Source: Belliella alkalica
GTDB taxonomy: Bacteria > Bacteroidota > Bacteroidia > Cytophagales > Cyclobacteriaceae
NCBI RefSeq assembly: GCF_022549785.1
Contig: NZ_JAKZGO010000002.1
Location: forward strand, 342,708-406,707
Reading direction: 5' to 3'
DNA length: 64,000 nucleotides
This document shows, piece after piece, positions 1-9,167 of the stretch (the first letter of the stretch is position 1; each line of letters opens with the position of its first letter). The notes beneath the pieces were generated by a model. That model did no database searches. It was not told where the DNA came from and saw only the letters and a program-made list of their open reading frames with translations. The translations under genes were made by a program, and so were the position numbers.

Positions 1-26
1 CTTGAAGTATTTCATAAAATATGTGG

Positions 27-74
27 ATTGTGAGGATACAGTCCATGGGTAGATTATGAGGATACAGTCTATGG
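27..74. repeat. 22-bp direct repeat, two copies
   Basis: Two near-identical 22-bp units lie at 27-48 and 53-74 (period 26), with the shared core GAGGATACAGTC. The units differ at two positions. They could be the remnant of a mobile-element end or a binding-site pair. Nothing nearby decides between these. Confidence 0.7.
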
Positions 75-117
75 AGGCATAATGTAAGGGTACAAATCTT
101 GGCTATTCATGGTCTAA

Positions 118-200
118 ATTCAACTCCTTCCGGAGTTGTTAGGGTGCGTTATTTGATTCTTTTAACCCCGAGTGGCGACTCGGGGCTAATCGAGATTTGT
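118..200 (-). repeat. Mosaic palindromic repeat, copy A
   Basis: Contains the palindrome AACTCCTTCCGGAGTT near 120-136 and the stem CCCCGAGT/ACTCGGGG near 167-186, followed by CTAATCGAG. This is the reverse order of the GATTAG-plus-CCCCG layout seen in copies C and D, so this copy lies in the opposite orientation. A short CCCGTTCGGG palindrome follows at about 203-212. Confidence 0.75.
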
Positions 201-364
201 TCCCGTTCGGGAACGTTTGTGAGGAATACCAAATTGTTGATGTTGAATAGAAAGTTATTTTCCCATTTCGAAGGAGCCTTTCCCGCAGGATTGCGGTAAA
301 ATGAATCTTGATAAGCCCCATATTGCTATATGAAGATCAAAATTTAGAATTCCATGTGTAGTGT

Positions 365-445
365 CAACTCCGAAGAGCCTGTCCCGTTTCGATGACTATC
401 GGTACGGGAAGTTAAACCTTAATTAGTCCCACAATGTCATGTGGG
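365..445 (+). repeat. Mosaic palindromic repeat, copy B, with nested module
   Basis: Starts as AACTCCGAAG, is interrupted at about 375-409 by a second palindromic module (GCCTGTCCCG ... CGGTACGGGA), then resumes with AGTTAAACC and AATTAGTCCC, and ends in a weak CCCAC/GTGGG stem. Against copy C the extra module sits exactly at the tip of the first palindrome, which suggests insertion of one repeat into another. Confidence 0.75.
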
Positions 446-471
446 GGTAAAAACGATCACGGAAATGCCCC

Positions 472-572
472 CGTGAACTCCGAAGGAGTTAAACCTCGAT
501 TAGCCCCGCATTGCCATGCGGGGAAAAAAGAATCATATGAGTCGTCCCAACCAACTCCGAATGGAGTTGAAT
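472..572 (+). repeat. Mosaic palindromic repeat, copy C
   Basis: Clean copy. It has palindrome 1 (AACTCCGAAGGAGTT, about 476-490), the linker AAACCTCGATTAG, palindrome 2 (CCCCGCAT/ATGCGGGG, about 506-523), then palindrome 3 (AACTCCGAATGGAGTT, about 551-566). It is the easiest copy from which to read the basic three-stem layout. Confidence 0.8.
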
Positions 573-696
573 CATCTCTTACCACCAGTTCGGAATATAA
601 TTTTCCACAGGTTTCACCTTCGACTTCACCACGAAGGCCACAGTATTTTGAACTTTGACCACTTTGTGGACGGTCGGTGTTTGTACAATTAAGTTC

Positions 697-820
697 AAAC
701 CCTAAATAAACCTCAACCTTACAACTTTATAACCTTCCAACCTTCCAACCCTAAATAAACCTCAACCTTACAACTTTAAAACCTTTCAACCTTCAAACCC
801 TATATAAACCTTATTCCATA
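697..820. repeat. 49-bp tandem repeat, about 2.5 units
   Basis: The motif CCCTAAATAAACC starts at 700 and 749 and recurs as CCCTATATAAACC at 798, giving an exact period of 49 bp. Each unit also carries CAACCTTACAACTTT and a run of CCTTCCAACC. The units are continuous with no unique spacer between them, so this is a minisatellite and not a CRISPR array. Confidence 0.8.
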
Positions 821-871
821 AATTTTCCTTAACAATTGTCTATATCAAATGATTCTCCTTAATTTTAGGAA

Positions 872-1855
872 ATGCAATGGACTACTACTTTTGATATCCC
901 CGAAGCCCAGCCGAAGATCGATCACCAATCTTCGTTGTTTGCTGTAGGTTCTTGTTTCTCTACCATGATAGGTGAAAAACTCCATGAAAGAAAGTTCAAT
1001 GTGCTAAACAATCCTTTTGGGACGATTTTCAATCCTATTTCCATCACGCAGATTTTGGAAGATGCATTGCTCGAAATGCCGGTCAATACAGATATGGTAT
1101 TGGTTCGTGATGGCGTGTACCTTCATTTTGGGATGCACTCCGATATTTCGGGATATAGTCAGGACTCTCTCGAAAGAATGATCCACAAAAAGCAGCAACT
1201 GACAAAAACACAACTGGAAAATGCCAGTCACTTGATCATCACTTTTGGTACAGCTTGGGTTTATGAATATGGTTCCTCCGGTCAGATTGTTGCCAACTGC
1301 CATAAGCAACCTTCGGGACTATTTGAAAAAAGACTCCTCAACTTAGACGAAATCCACAAAACGTATATTGGTTTCATCAATATGTACCGTGAGTTTAATC
1401 CAAATGTCAACATCATCTTGACAGTCAGTCCAGTGCGCCATACCAAAGATGGTATTCCTGAGAATCAATTGAGCAAAAGTCTCTTGAGATTGGCTTGCAA
1501 TGACATTGCGGAATCTTTTGATTTTGTACATTATTTTCCGAGCTACGAGATCATGATGGATGAACTGCGCGATTATCGCTTTTACAAATCAGATATGATT
1601 CACCCCACAGAGCAGGCTGAGGATTATATCTGGGAGAGATTCAAGAATTCCTGGATAGACTCCAAAACCTACCCGACCATCGTGGAAGTAGAAAACATCC
1701 GAAGGGAACTCGCCCACAGACCCTTCAATCCCGACAGCCCAGCCCACATGAAGTTCCTCGAAAACCTCCAAAAGAAACTCGAACGCCTCAGCCGATCCTT
1801 CGACTTTTCCAAAGAAATGGATCAGCTAAGAAAACAGGTGGATCATAGGAAGTAG
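872..1855 (+). CDS. GSCFA domain protein
   Basis: A 327-residue protein of the GSCFA family, named after the motif seen here at about residues 26-30 as GSCFS. The family looks like a branch of the SGNH/GDSL hydrolase fold. The early Ser in GSC and a late DMIHPTEQA motif (about residues 243-251) match the usual nucleophile and Asp-x-x-His positions, which suggests an ester or acyl hydrolase. The substrate is not known. No signal peptide is seen, so it is probably cytoplasmic. The start ATG follows TTTTAGGAA. The C-terminal 50 residues are charged and helical. It stands alone between two repeat-filled gaps. Confidence 0.85.
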   Translation: MQWTTTFDIPEAQPKIDHQSSLFAVGSCFSTMIGEKLHERKFNVLNNPFGTIFNPISITQILEDALLEMPVNTDMVLVRDGVYLHFGMHSDISGYSQDSLERMIHKKQQLTKTQLENASHLIITFGTAWVYEYGSSGQIVANCHKQPSGLFEKRLLNLDEIHKTYIGFINMYREFNPNVNIILTVSPVRHTKDGIPENQLSKSLLRLACNDIAESFDFVHYFPSYEIMMDELRDYRFYKSDMIHPTEQAEDYIWERFKNSWIDSKTYPTIVEVENIRRELAHRPFNPDSPAHMKFLENLQKKLERLSRSFDFSKEMDQLRKQVDHRK

Positions 1856-2496
1856 GAGGGGGGAAAGGATGAAGTAGGAAGGGTGAAATAGGAAAAGTGT
1901 CAGAGAAAAAAAAGAATATAAACCCCGAATGGGGTTAAACTTCGATTAGCCCCGGATTACTATCCGGGGATCAAAGTCAATGATGATGCCAACAACCACG
2001 AAGTGGTTGAATCTCTTCAATTGAAAAAAAAGCGTCAAGTATTTTCAGGACTCGGCAGATGGTTTTTTTTGTTGTTTGGGGAATAGATACGTTTGGTGGA
2101 GATGGCTGTTTTAGGTGTTAAGATAAATAGAATATATTAGGTTACATTTTAAGTTAAGAGGCTTTTTGTTTTGTCGAAGTGATAATGTTAGTCAGAGACC
2201 TAAAACAGTGGGATTTAAAATTCAAAATTCAACATTTTTTAAATTATGAATTTTGAACTCTGACTAATGAATCAATAATCCACTATGCTCTAGAATAAAA
2301 ACCCACATTTACTATCCCTAGCTTATCTCTGCAATATTGATTGTACTGCGAGTTTTTGTCTGATGACTCTAGCTTCTCGCTTCTTTTTCTCTAAAATCTC
2401 CCCTCTAAAATCTATATTCACCAACTCCATTTCCCTATATTTGCCTTAGGGTCTTTTCCCAAGACCAAAATGAGAACTTGATTAAAGACTATATTT
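1856..2496. other. Intergenic gap with repeat copy D and CT-rich tract
   Basis: No gene is seen. The gap carries mosaic repeat copy D (listed) and, at about 2361-2430, a CT-rich low-complexity stretch of the CTTCTCGCTTCTTTTTCTC type with two CTAAAATCT words. Similar tracts flank the repeats at 5.3-5.9, 13.4 and 19.9 kb. The stretch 2060-2360 is AT-rich and shows no other structure. Confidence 0.65.
1915..2056 (-). repeat. Mosaic palindromic repeat, copy D
   Basis: Complete copy with palindrome AACCCCGAATGGGGTT (about 1922-1937), GATTAGCCCCGGAT/ATCCGGGG stem, ATCAAAGTC linker and a third palindrome AACCACGAAGTGGTT. Beyond this, the reverse strand of 2013-2056 reads GTCCTGAAAATACTTGACGC followed by a T-run, which matches the outer flank of copies E and G almost base for base. 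The repeat unit is therefore longer than the palindromes alone. Confidence 0.8.
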
Positions 2497-5016
2497 TTGG
2501 AAAGTTTATTTGGAGATACTTACGAACCTCAGGATGAGAAATCTAGGCTGTTTGCTGATGTGATTTTGCCTGTACCCATTCCCAAAATGTTTACCTACAA
2601 GATTCCAAGGAGTCTTTCTGAGGATATTGGGATTGGATATCGGGTGATGGTGCAGTTTGGTCAAAAAAAGGTGCTGACTGGCATCATTGGAAAGGTCCAT
2701 CAAAAACCTCCCAAGGAATATGAAGCCAAGCCTATCTTGGATGTCTTGGATACCTACGCCATGGTCAATCCGCTTCAGATCAAGTTCTGGGCTTGGATGG
2801 CAGAGTATTACTGTTGCCATATCGGAGAGGTGATGAATGCAGCCTTGCCTTCTGGACTGAAGCTGAGCAGCGAAAGTAAGATCCAACTCAATCCGGCGTA
2901 TGATTCTGAGACGTCCATGTATCCTTTGGATGATAGGGAAGAGGTCATCCTACAGGCTTTAGCTAGTAGGGAAGAGTTGAGTTATGAAGATTGTGAGCAA
3001 TTGCTCGGTATCAAAACCATCCATGGAATCATCAAAAGTTTGGTGATCAAAGAAGCGATTATCGTATTCGAAAAAGTAAAAGATAAATATACTCCAAAAG
3101 TAGAGACAAGAATCCGTCTAAGAAAAGAGTATGCTGAAGATAAAAAAGCATTGGAAAGCCTATTCCAAGAGCTTGATTCCAAACCTAAGCAGGAAGAAAT
3201 CCTACTCAAATATTTGCAGGAAATTCCAGTCTATCAGAATCCGGAATTGAATACAAAAGGTTTGGATAAAAAAGCATTTTCAGATGCTGGATTATCCATG
3301 AGTTCCATCAAAACACTGATTAAAAACAATGTTTTGGAGGAATATAAATTGATAATCAGTCGGTTTGAGGAGATTGAGGAAAGTGATGAAAAGATCATCT
3401 TGTCAGAGGAGCAAATGCTCGCGATGCAAGAGATCAAGGAGGCTTTTGAAGACAAGCAGGTGACTTTGCTTCATGGGATCACCGGAAGTGGAAAGACAGA
3501 GATTTACATTCAGCTGATCAAAGAAGCCCTCGAAAGTGGCAGTCAGATCCTTTTGCTTCTTCCCGAGATAGCCCTTACCACGCATATTGTTGGCAGGTTG
3601 AGGAAAGTATTCGGGAGCAAAATGGGTGTGTACCATTCCAAATATTCCGACAATGAGCGTGTGGAGGTTTGGAATGGAGTCATCAGTGGGAAGTTTTCTT
3701 TTGTGGTAGGAGTACGCTCCTCGATATTTTTGCCCTTTGATAGTTTGGGTTTGGTGATAGTGGATGAAGAGCACGAAGCTTCATTCAAGCAATATGATCC
3801 TGCACCGAGATTTCAGGCGAGGGATGCTGCCATCATGCTGGCATGGCTCCATCAGGCTAAGACCATACTGGGCTCTGCGACACCATCTTTTGAAAGTTAC
3901 TACAATGCCAGAACGAAGAAATATGGCTACGTACAGCTAGATCGCCGATATGGAGAAGCGCAATTGCCAGAGTATTTCCTTTCGGATATTTTGGTGGATA
4001 AGAAGAAAAATCTGCTCAAACTTGATTTCACCAGATTGATGCGGGAAAAGATACAGGAAGCATTGAATAAGCAGGAGCAGGTTTTGATTTTCCAGAATAG
4101 GAGAGGCTATGCGCCATATATTTCCTGTGAGGATTGTGGCTGGATTCCAGAGTGTGAGCATTGCGATGTGAGTTTGACTTATCATCAGTTTGGGGAAGAA
4201 ATGCGCTGTCATTATTGTGGATTCAAGGAGAAAGTACCGAAAATCTGTCCTGCTTGTGGAAGTGGCAAATTGGCAGCTGTAGGTTTGGGGACTGAGCGTA
4301 TCGAAGAGAATATTTCACTTTTATTTCCAGAGGCGAGGGTCGCAAGGATGGACTTGGATACTACCAGAAGTAAATATGGTTATCAGCGTTTATTGGAAGA
4401 GTTTGGGGCTGGAAATATTGATATTTTGGTGGGTACACAGATGATTACCAAAGGGCTTGATTTCGAGAAAGTAACTGTGGTTGGTATTTTGGATGCTGAT
4501 CGGATTTTGTATTTTCCTGATTTCAGGGCAGGGGAAAGGGCCTTTCAGCAAATCACGCAGGTAGCTGGTAGGGCAGGAAGAAGGGAAAAGCGGGGCACCG
4601 TAGTGATCCAAAGTAGAAAGCCCGACCATTACATTTTTGAAAAAGTGATTCAGGGTGATTACAAGAATTTCTACGTCCAAGACATGACCGAAAGGCAGAA
4701 GTTTTTCTATCCACCATTTGTCAAGTTGGTCAAAATTTCCACAAGGCACAAGGATTACAAAACTGCGGAAAAAGCTGCCCGACATTTACATAATCTGCTG
4801 AATGACATTCAGGTAAAAAAAATAATGCTAGGGCCTGAAAAGGGTCTGATAGGTAAAATCAAAAATCAGTATATTTTCGAAAGTCTTGTGAAGCTAGATA
4901 AGTCTGGAAATGCACAGGCAGTTTTCAAACACGATCTGCAATTGATCTTAGAAGAAATGTATGCAAATAAGGAATTCAGGAGTGTGCGGGTTGTGGTGGA
5001 TGTGGATCCTTATTAA
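2497..5016 (+). CDS. priA: Primosomal protein N' (replication restart helicase)
   Basis: PriA of 839 residues is a 3'-to-5' DNA helicase that rebuilds the replisome at stalled forks. The N-terminal DNA-binding domain begins with FADVILPVPIPKMFTYKIP. The helicase core shows Walker A GITGSGKTE (about 327-335) and the DEEH box (about 422). The zinc-binding insert has paired cysteines (CEDC, CEHC, CHYC, CPAC; about 543-590). Motifs V-VI follow as GTQMITKGLDF and QVAGRAGR. The start is TTG at 2497; the next in-frame ATG is deep in the conserved domain, so the TTG start is favoured. It is a single-gene unit. Confidence 0.95.
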   Translation: MESLFGDTYEPQDEKSRLFADVILPVPIPKMFTYKIPRSLSEDIGIGYRVMVQFGQKKVLTGIIGKVHQKPPKEYEAKPILDVLDTYAMVNPLQIKFWAWMAEYYCCHIGEVMNAALPSGLKLSSESKIQLNPAYDSETSMYPLDDREEVILQALASREELSYEDCEQLLGIKTIHGIIKSLVIKEAIIVFEKVKDKYTPKVETRIRLRKEYAEDKKALESLFQELDSKPKQEEILLKYLQEIPVYQNPELNTKGLDKKAFSDAGLSMSSIKTLIKNNVLEEYKLIISRFEEIEESDEKIILSEEQMLAMQEIKEAFEDKQVTLLHGITGSGKTEIYIQLIKEALESGSQILLLLPEIALTTHIVGRLRKVFGSKMGVYHSKYSDNERVEVWNGVISGKFSFVVGVRSSIFLPFDSLGLVIVDEEHEASFKQYDPAPRFQARDAAIMLAWLHQAKTILGSATPSFESYYNARTKKYGYVQLDRRYGEAQLPEYFLSDILVDKKKNLLKLDFTRLMREKIQEALNKQEQVLIFQNRRGYAPYISCEDCGWIPECEHCDVSLTYHQFGEEMRCHYCGFKEKVPKICPACGSGKLAAVGLGTERIEENISLLFPEARVARMDLDTTRSKYGYQRLLEEFGAGNIDILVGTQMITKGLDFEKVTVVGILDADRILYFPDFRAGERAFQQITQVAGRAGRREKRGTVVIQSRKPDHYIFEKVIQGDYKNFYVQDMTERQKFFYPPFVKLVKISTRHKDYKTAEKAARHLHNLLNDIQVKKIMLGPEKGLIGKIKNQYIFESLVKLDKSGNAQAVFKHDLQLILEEMYANKEFRSVRVVVDVDPY

Positions 5017-5970
5017 GGTTAGAATGTTCAAAGGTTGTGAGTTTTTAAAGTTGGCTGACATCTTGGAGAAGGATGTTATTAGATGCTTTTTATACTTATG
5101 TCCTTTTTATAGAGGCAAATCATTGTCTTGTCCTGAAAATAGTTGACACTTTTTCTTACAATTAGTAGAGTTCAACCCGCTTCGGGGTTGTTGTTTCGCT
5201 CATCGACTTTGATCCCCGGATAGCAATCCGGGGCTATTCAAAGTTTAACCCCTTCGGGGTTGATCTCATCCCTGCTTCTGTCTCGCTTCTCCATTCCGAC
5301 TAGAAGAGCCTGCCTCGTAGAATTACGGGGAGAAATCTCTTACTGAATTTCACACTCCAACTTCTTTTTTCACTTTCTTGTTTTAAAAACAGGACGAGAC
5401 CTCTCTCCTGAATGCTTTCGGGATCGAGGTGACGTAGTCAAAAATTAAATTTGTCTTACAGCTTCTACTTTAGCCTCTAATCTCTCAGCGCAACTTTGCA
5501 CCTTAACCTCCTTTGCGAGTATCAAGCAAAATCTAAAATCTACCTTCCAAAATCTAAAATCCTAATTAAAAAGCCCCTAAACTATTCATCATGAAGACCT
5601 TCGAGGTTTTTTGAAACCTCAAAGGTCGCATCTCGTTTCTCGCCTCTAGTCTCTAGTTTCTAGTCTCTAGTCTCTCGTTTCTCTCTTCACCTCTCAGCGC
5701 AACTTTGCACCTCAGCCTCCTTTGCGAGTACCAGGCAAAATCTAAAATCTACCTTCTAAAATCTAAAATCTAAAATCCCTCTAACCCCCTCCTAAACTAT
5801 TTATCATGAAGACCTTCGAGGTTTTTTGAAACCTCAAAGGTCGCCTCTCGTTTCTCGCCTCTAGTCTCTCGTTTCTAGTCTCTCGTTTCTCTCTTCACCT
5901 CTCAGCGCAACTTTGCACCTCAGCCTCCTTTGCGAGTACCAGGCAAAATCTAAAATCTACCTTCAAAAAT
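5017..5970. other. Long repeat-filled intergenic gap
   Basis: This 950-base gap between two convergent genes has no credible coding sequence. It holds mosaic repeat copy E (5130-5294), a CT-rich stretch, and a 209-bp tandem repeat (5482 onward). A short motif GACCTTCGAGGTTT with a matching AAACCTCAAAGGTC occurs twice as an inverted repeat. Confidence 0.7.
5130..5294 (+). repeat. Mosaic palindromic repeat, copy E (longest copy)
   Basis: Runs from GTCCTGAAAATAGTTGACAC through a palindrome (AACCCGCTTCGGGGTT), ATCGACTTTGATC, the stem CCCCGGAT/ATCCGGGG (about 5214-5231), AAAGTTTAACCCCTTCGGGGTT, and ends in ATCTCATCCCTGCTTCTGTC. The left flank matches copies D and G, and the right flank matches copy H. 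This is the best template for the full unit of about 165 bp. Confidence 0.8.
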
Positions 5971-5998
5971 CTAAAATCCAATTAAAAAGTCCCTAAAC
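5482..5998. repeat. 209-bp tandem repeat, about 2.5 units
   Basis: The word CTCTCAGCGCAACTTTGCAC begins at 5482, 5691 and 5899, so the period is 208-209 bp. Each unit also carries CCTCCTTTGCGAGTA, AATCTAAAATCTACCTTC, a CTAAACTATT-type segment, the inverted repeat GACCTTCGAGGTTT/AAACCTCAAAGGTC and a degenerate CTCGTTTCTAGT tract. The last, partial unit runs into the 3' end of the TlpA-like gene and encodes its last residues. Confidence 0.85.
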
Positions 5999-6555
5999 TC
6001 CTCCGTATCAAAATTACTCATGCCTTCTTGATAGAAGACGATTTTTCCTTCTGGATTGATGACTATTGTGGTGGGGATGGATTCTGATTGGAGGGAATTG
6101 TTCAGACCATGGCTCGCATGGACTATTGGAAAGCTCCAACCTTTGTCATCCACAAGTTTCTTGCTTTTTTCAAAGTCCTTGTCTAGCGCAATCATCAAAA
6201 ACTCGAGGTTTTCAGTGTCTTTGACTTTCTTATACATTTCTGAAATATGTGGCATTTCTGCACGACAGGGAGGACACCATGTTGCCCAGAGATTGATGAA
6301 AACAGTCTTGCCTCGGTAAGCTTCCAGATCGATAATTGATCCTTGCTGATCCGTAAATCTCCCGGTAAACTCAAAATCCAAATTCTCTTTATTGACTAAA
6401 GTGATTTTTGGTTTTATTAGTCCTGTGGAAAGAAGCAGAGACTGCACTCCACCCATAATAGGAGTAATCAGTCCAGTAAAATAAAGAAAAGCAAACACCG
6501 AAAGAATCAATCCCCAGCTCTTTATTTCTTTTTTCCAATCAAATTTCTTTGTCAT
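5971..6555 (-). CDS. TlpA-like membrane-anchored thioredoxin
   Basis: A 194-residue thiol-disulfide oxidoreductase of the TlpA/ResA type. One N-terminal membrane segment (about residues 13-33) would anchor it with the thioredoxin domain in the periplasm. The active site is WCPPC (Cys94 and Cys97) in WATWCPPCRAEMPH, and the cis-Pro region reads SIPTTIVI. Proteins of this kind reduce apocytochrome c or other exported thiols, and the partner here is unknown. The last eight or so codons (FRDFLIGF) fall in the repeat sequence that is tandemly duplicated downstream, so the C-terminus was probably shaped by the repeat. Confidence 0.9.
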   Translation of the reverse strand: MTKKFDWKKEIKSWGLILSVFAFLYFTGLITPIMGGVQSLLLSTGLIKPKITLVNKENLDFEFTGRFTDQQGSIIDLEAYRGKTVFINLWATWCPPCRAEMPHISEMYKKVKDTENLEFLMIALDKDFEKSKKLVDDKGWSFPIVHASHGLNNSLQSESIPTTIVINPEGKIVFYQEGMSNFDTEEFRDFLIGF

Positions 6556-6871
6556 AATGCCAAATGTTAATAGTTATAGGGTATCAGTGCATCAATTGAT
6601 TTTAAGTATATCATTTTGTTTGGTTACTGGAAAGAACACGGATAAATATCTATCAATATCTACAAATATCACTTCCAAGATGGATTTGAGTAATTTAAAC
6701 TTTGAGTAATCTTTTTGAATGAATAATTTCGATCAAATACCTGAATTCAAAATTACCATCACATTACCAATACCTTAGTGACCAAAGGTACAATAAGTAA
6801 GATTTCTTTTTCCATACCAAACTTGAATGCTGTAAATTGCGCACCTATTTTGAAGTTTTTAATACAAGAAA
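6556..6871. other. Divergent intergenic region before tex
   Basis: A 316-base AT-rich region between the divergent TlpA-like and tex genes. It must hold both promoters, but no clear Bacteroidota promoter could be chosen. An imperfect inverted repeat TACCTT/AAGGTA lies at 6771-6790, about 80 bases before tex. I see nothing else. Confidence 0.5.
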
Positions 6872-9115
6872 ATGAATATAGATCATTATTTGAAAATAGC
6901 CGAAGAGCTGAATATCAAACTCAAGCAAGTCACTGACACCATTGCCTTGTTGGACGAGGGTGCTACAGTGCCTTTTATTTCCAGATATAGGAAGGAAGTG
7001 ACAGGGAGCTTGGATGAAGTGCAAGTAGCAGGGATCAGAGATAGAGCGCTCCAATTGAGAGAATTGGACAAAAGAAGGGATGCTATACTCAAATCTATCA
7101 AAGAGCAAGGCAAACTTTCTGATGAATTGGAAAAGAAGATCAATGGCGCAGAGACCATGTCTGTATTGGAAGATTTGTATTTGCCATATAAACCAAAAAG
7201 AAGAACCAAAGCTACGATCGCTAAGGAAAAGGGCTTGGAGCCATTGGCAACATTGATTTTTGAACAAACTTCGATAAACCTCGAAACAGAGGCAAAGAAA
7301 TATATAGATGAAAGCAAAGAGGTCCCTTCGAGCGAAGAGGCACTTCAGGGAGCAAGAGATATCATCGCTGAATGGGTCAATGAAAATGTTGAACTAAGGA
7401 AAAAAATGCGAGATCTCTTTATCAATGAAGGGACATTTGTATCCAAAGTTTTGCCGGGAAAAGAAGCCGAAGCCATCAAATACAAAGATTATTTTGACTG
7501 GTCAGAACCTGTGAAAACGGCCCCATCGCACCGTGTGCTGGCTATGAGGAGAGGAGAGAAAGAGCTTTTCTTGATGTTGGATTCTTGTCCTGAGGAATTG
7601 TCAGCCATTGCTCTGATGGAAAATGTGATCTTGGAAGATGCAGCCAATACTTCAGTGGAGCAAGTTCGAATGGCGATCAAAGATTGCTACAAAAGACTTC
7701 TGAAACCTTCTATGGAAACAGAAGTCAGACTTTTCACCAAAAAGAAAGCGGATGAAGATGCGATCAAAGTTTTTGCGGAGAATTTGAGACAACTTTTGCT
7801 TGCAGCACCTTTGGGAGAAAAATCAGTGATGGCTATCGATCCAGGTTTTAGAACAGGTTGCAAGACTGTATGTCTAGGTCCTCAAGGGCAGTTGTTGAGC
7901 TTTGATGCAATATATCCTAATGAACCTCAAAAGCGAACAGCAGAATCTGCTGCTACCATCAGGCATTTGGTAGAGAAACACCAAATTCAAGCCATTGCTA
8001 TTGGCAATGGAACGGCAAGCAGAGAGACAGAAGCATTTGTGAAAGCCATTGGATTGCCAAAAAGTGTCATCGTGACCATGGTCAATGAAAGTGGAGCTTC
8101 GATCTATTCAGCTTCAGATGTGGCGAGAGAAGAGTTTCCTGATCAGGATTTGACCGTCAGGGGAGCAGTGTCAATCGGAAGAAGGTTGATGGACCCTTTG
8201 GCAGAGTTGGTAAAAATAGACGCCAAATCAATAGGAGTGGGGCAATATCAGCATGATGTTGATCAGACAGCTTTAAAAAATTCTTTGGATGACACCGTGA
8301 TGAGTTGTGTGAATGGTGTCGGTGTGGAGATCAATACAGCTTCAAAGCAATTGTTGACTTATGTGTCTGGGCTTGGGCCTGTATTGGCACAGAATATTGT
8401 AGCATACAGAACTGAAAATGGACCATTCAAAAGCAGGTCAGAAATCAAGAAAGTCCCAAGATTGGGTGATAAAGCTTACGAACAAGCTGCTGGGTTCTTG
8501 AGAATCAGAAATGCGAAAAACCCATTGGATTCATCTGCAGTGCACCCGGAGAGGTATGAATTGGTTGAGAAAATGGCCAAAGATATAGGGGCAAAGCTTA
8601 CTGATTTAATGAGTTCGGAGGAGTTGCGATCCAAGATTATCCTGAAAAACTATGTTTCAGAGACAGTTGGTTTGCCTACGCTCCAAGATATCATGGATGA
8701 ACTTTCCAAGCCAGGGAGGGATCCAAGAGAAGGTTTTGAGTTGTTTAGCTTTCAGGAGGGTGTCAATGAAATGAAAGATCTGAAAGTTGGAATGAAGCTA
8801 CCGGGAATAGTTACCAATATCACCAAATTTGGAGCATTTGTGGACATAGGAGTTCATCAGGATGGCTTGGTGCACTTGAGTCATTTGGCTGATAAGTTTA
8901 TCACTGATCCAAATGAAGTAGTCACAGTGAATCAAAAAGTGGAGGTGACTGTAATGGAAGTAGATATTCAGAGGAAGAGGATTGGCCTTAGTATGAAGTC
9001 CGATCCATTTGCAGAAAGGGGGAAGTCAAAATCTAAAGAGAAGAAAGAAGATCCTCTAGTAGCAGAGGGAGATTTGGCTGCAAAATTGGCTATGCTCAAA
9101 GGAAAATTTAGATGA
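6872..9115 (+). CDS. tex: Tex-like RNA-binding transcription accessory protein
   Basis: A 747-residue Tex protein, a conserved cytoplasmic nucleic-acid-binding factor. It has an N-terminal helical Tex domain, a YqgF/RNase H-like domain starting near SVMAIDPGFRTGCKT (about residues 324-338), a helix-hairpin-helix region (LLTYVSGLGPVLAQNIV, about 492-508), and a C-terminal S1 RNA-binding domain from about 641 to 712 (GIVTNITKFGAFVDIGV...LVHLSHL). The tail is Lys/Glu-rich. Length and domain order match the family. It is a single gene followed directly by a strong terminator. Confidence 0.95.
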   Translation: MNIDHYLKIAEELNIKLKQVTDTIALLDEGATVPFISRYRKEVTGSLDEVQVAGIRDRALQLRELDKRRDAILKSIKEQGKLSDELEKKINGAETMSVLEDLYLPYKPKRRTKATIAKEKGLEPLATLIFEQTSINLETEAKKYIDESKEVPSSEEALQGARDIIAEWVNENVELRKKMRDLFINEGTFVSKVLPGKEAEAIKYKDYFDWSEPVKTAPSHRVLAMRRGEKELFLMLDSCPEELSAIALMENVILEDAANTSVEQVRMAIKDCYKRLLKPSMETEVRLFTKKKADEDAIKVFAENLRQLLLAAPLGEKSVMAIDPGFRTGCKTVCLGPQGQLLSFDAIYPNEPQKRTAESAATIRHLVEKHQIQAIAIGNGTASRETEAFVKAIGLPKSVIVTMVNESGASIYSASDVAREEFPDQDLTVRGAVSIGRRLMDPLAELVKIDAKSIGVGQYQHDVDQTALKNSLDDTVMSCVNGVGVEINTASKQLLTYVSGLGPVLAQNIVAYRTENGPFKSRSEIKKVPRLGDKAYEQAAGFLRIRNAKNPLDSSAVHPERYELVEKMAKDIGAKLTDLMSSEELRSKIILKNYVSETVGLPTLQDIMDELSKPGRDPREGFELFSFQEGVNEMKDLKVGMKLPGIVTNITKFGAFVDIGVHQDGLVHLSHLADKFITDPNEVVTVNQKVEVTVMEVDIQRKRIGLSMKSDPFAERGKSKSKEKKEDPLVAEGDLAAKLAMLKGKFR

Positions 9116-9152
9116 TAAAAAAAGCCTCTAGGAAATCTTAGAGGCTTTTTTG
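9115..9152. terminator. Bidirectional terminator after tex
   Basis: Stem AAGCCTCTA/TAGAGGCTT (9122-9130 and 9139-9147), with an A-run before and a T-run after it. It lies between two convergent genes and can serve both strands. Confidence 0.9.
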
Positions 9153-9167
9153 TTGATGTTAGAATCA

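Larger units (their letters stand above)
1..871. other. Non-coding region rich in repeats
   Basis: No convincing gene is seen here. Short open frames exist, but they run through palindromic repeats and have no protein-like composition. The stretch holds a 22-bp direct repeat, three copies of the mosaic palindromic repeat and a 49-bp tandem repeat, each listed separately. The last 40 bases before position 872 are AT-rich and probably carry the promoter of the GSCFA gene, but I cannot pick it out with confidence. Confidence 0.7.

Noticed and set aside
99..658. Two short open frames (99-299 and 434-658) as possible genes
   Set aside because: They run through palindromic repeats; their residues follow the repeat words (for example NSEGVK, APHCHAGKKES) and they lack any gene-like context.
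697..820. CRISPR-like array
   Set aside because: The 49-bp units are contiguous with no unique spacers and there are no cas genes in the window.
2506..2886. Antisense open frames inside priA, such as 2506-2886 and 4390-4785 on the minus strand
   Set aside because: They mirror the codon pattern of priA, have no recognisable motifs and no start context.
4961..5146. Small open frame overlapping the end of priA
   Set aside because: Out-of-frame shadow of priA running into the repeat-rich gap; composition is not protein-like.
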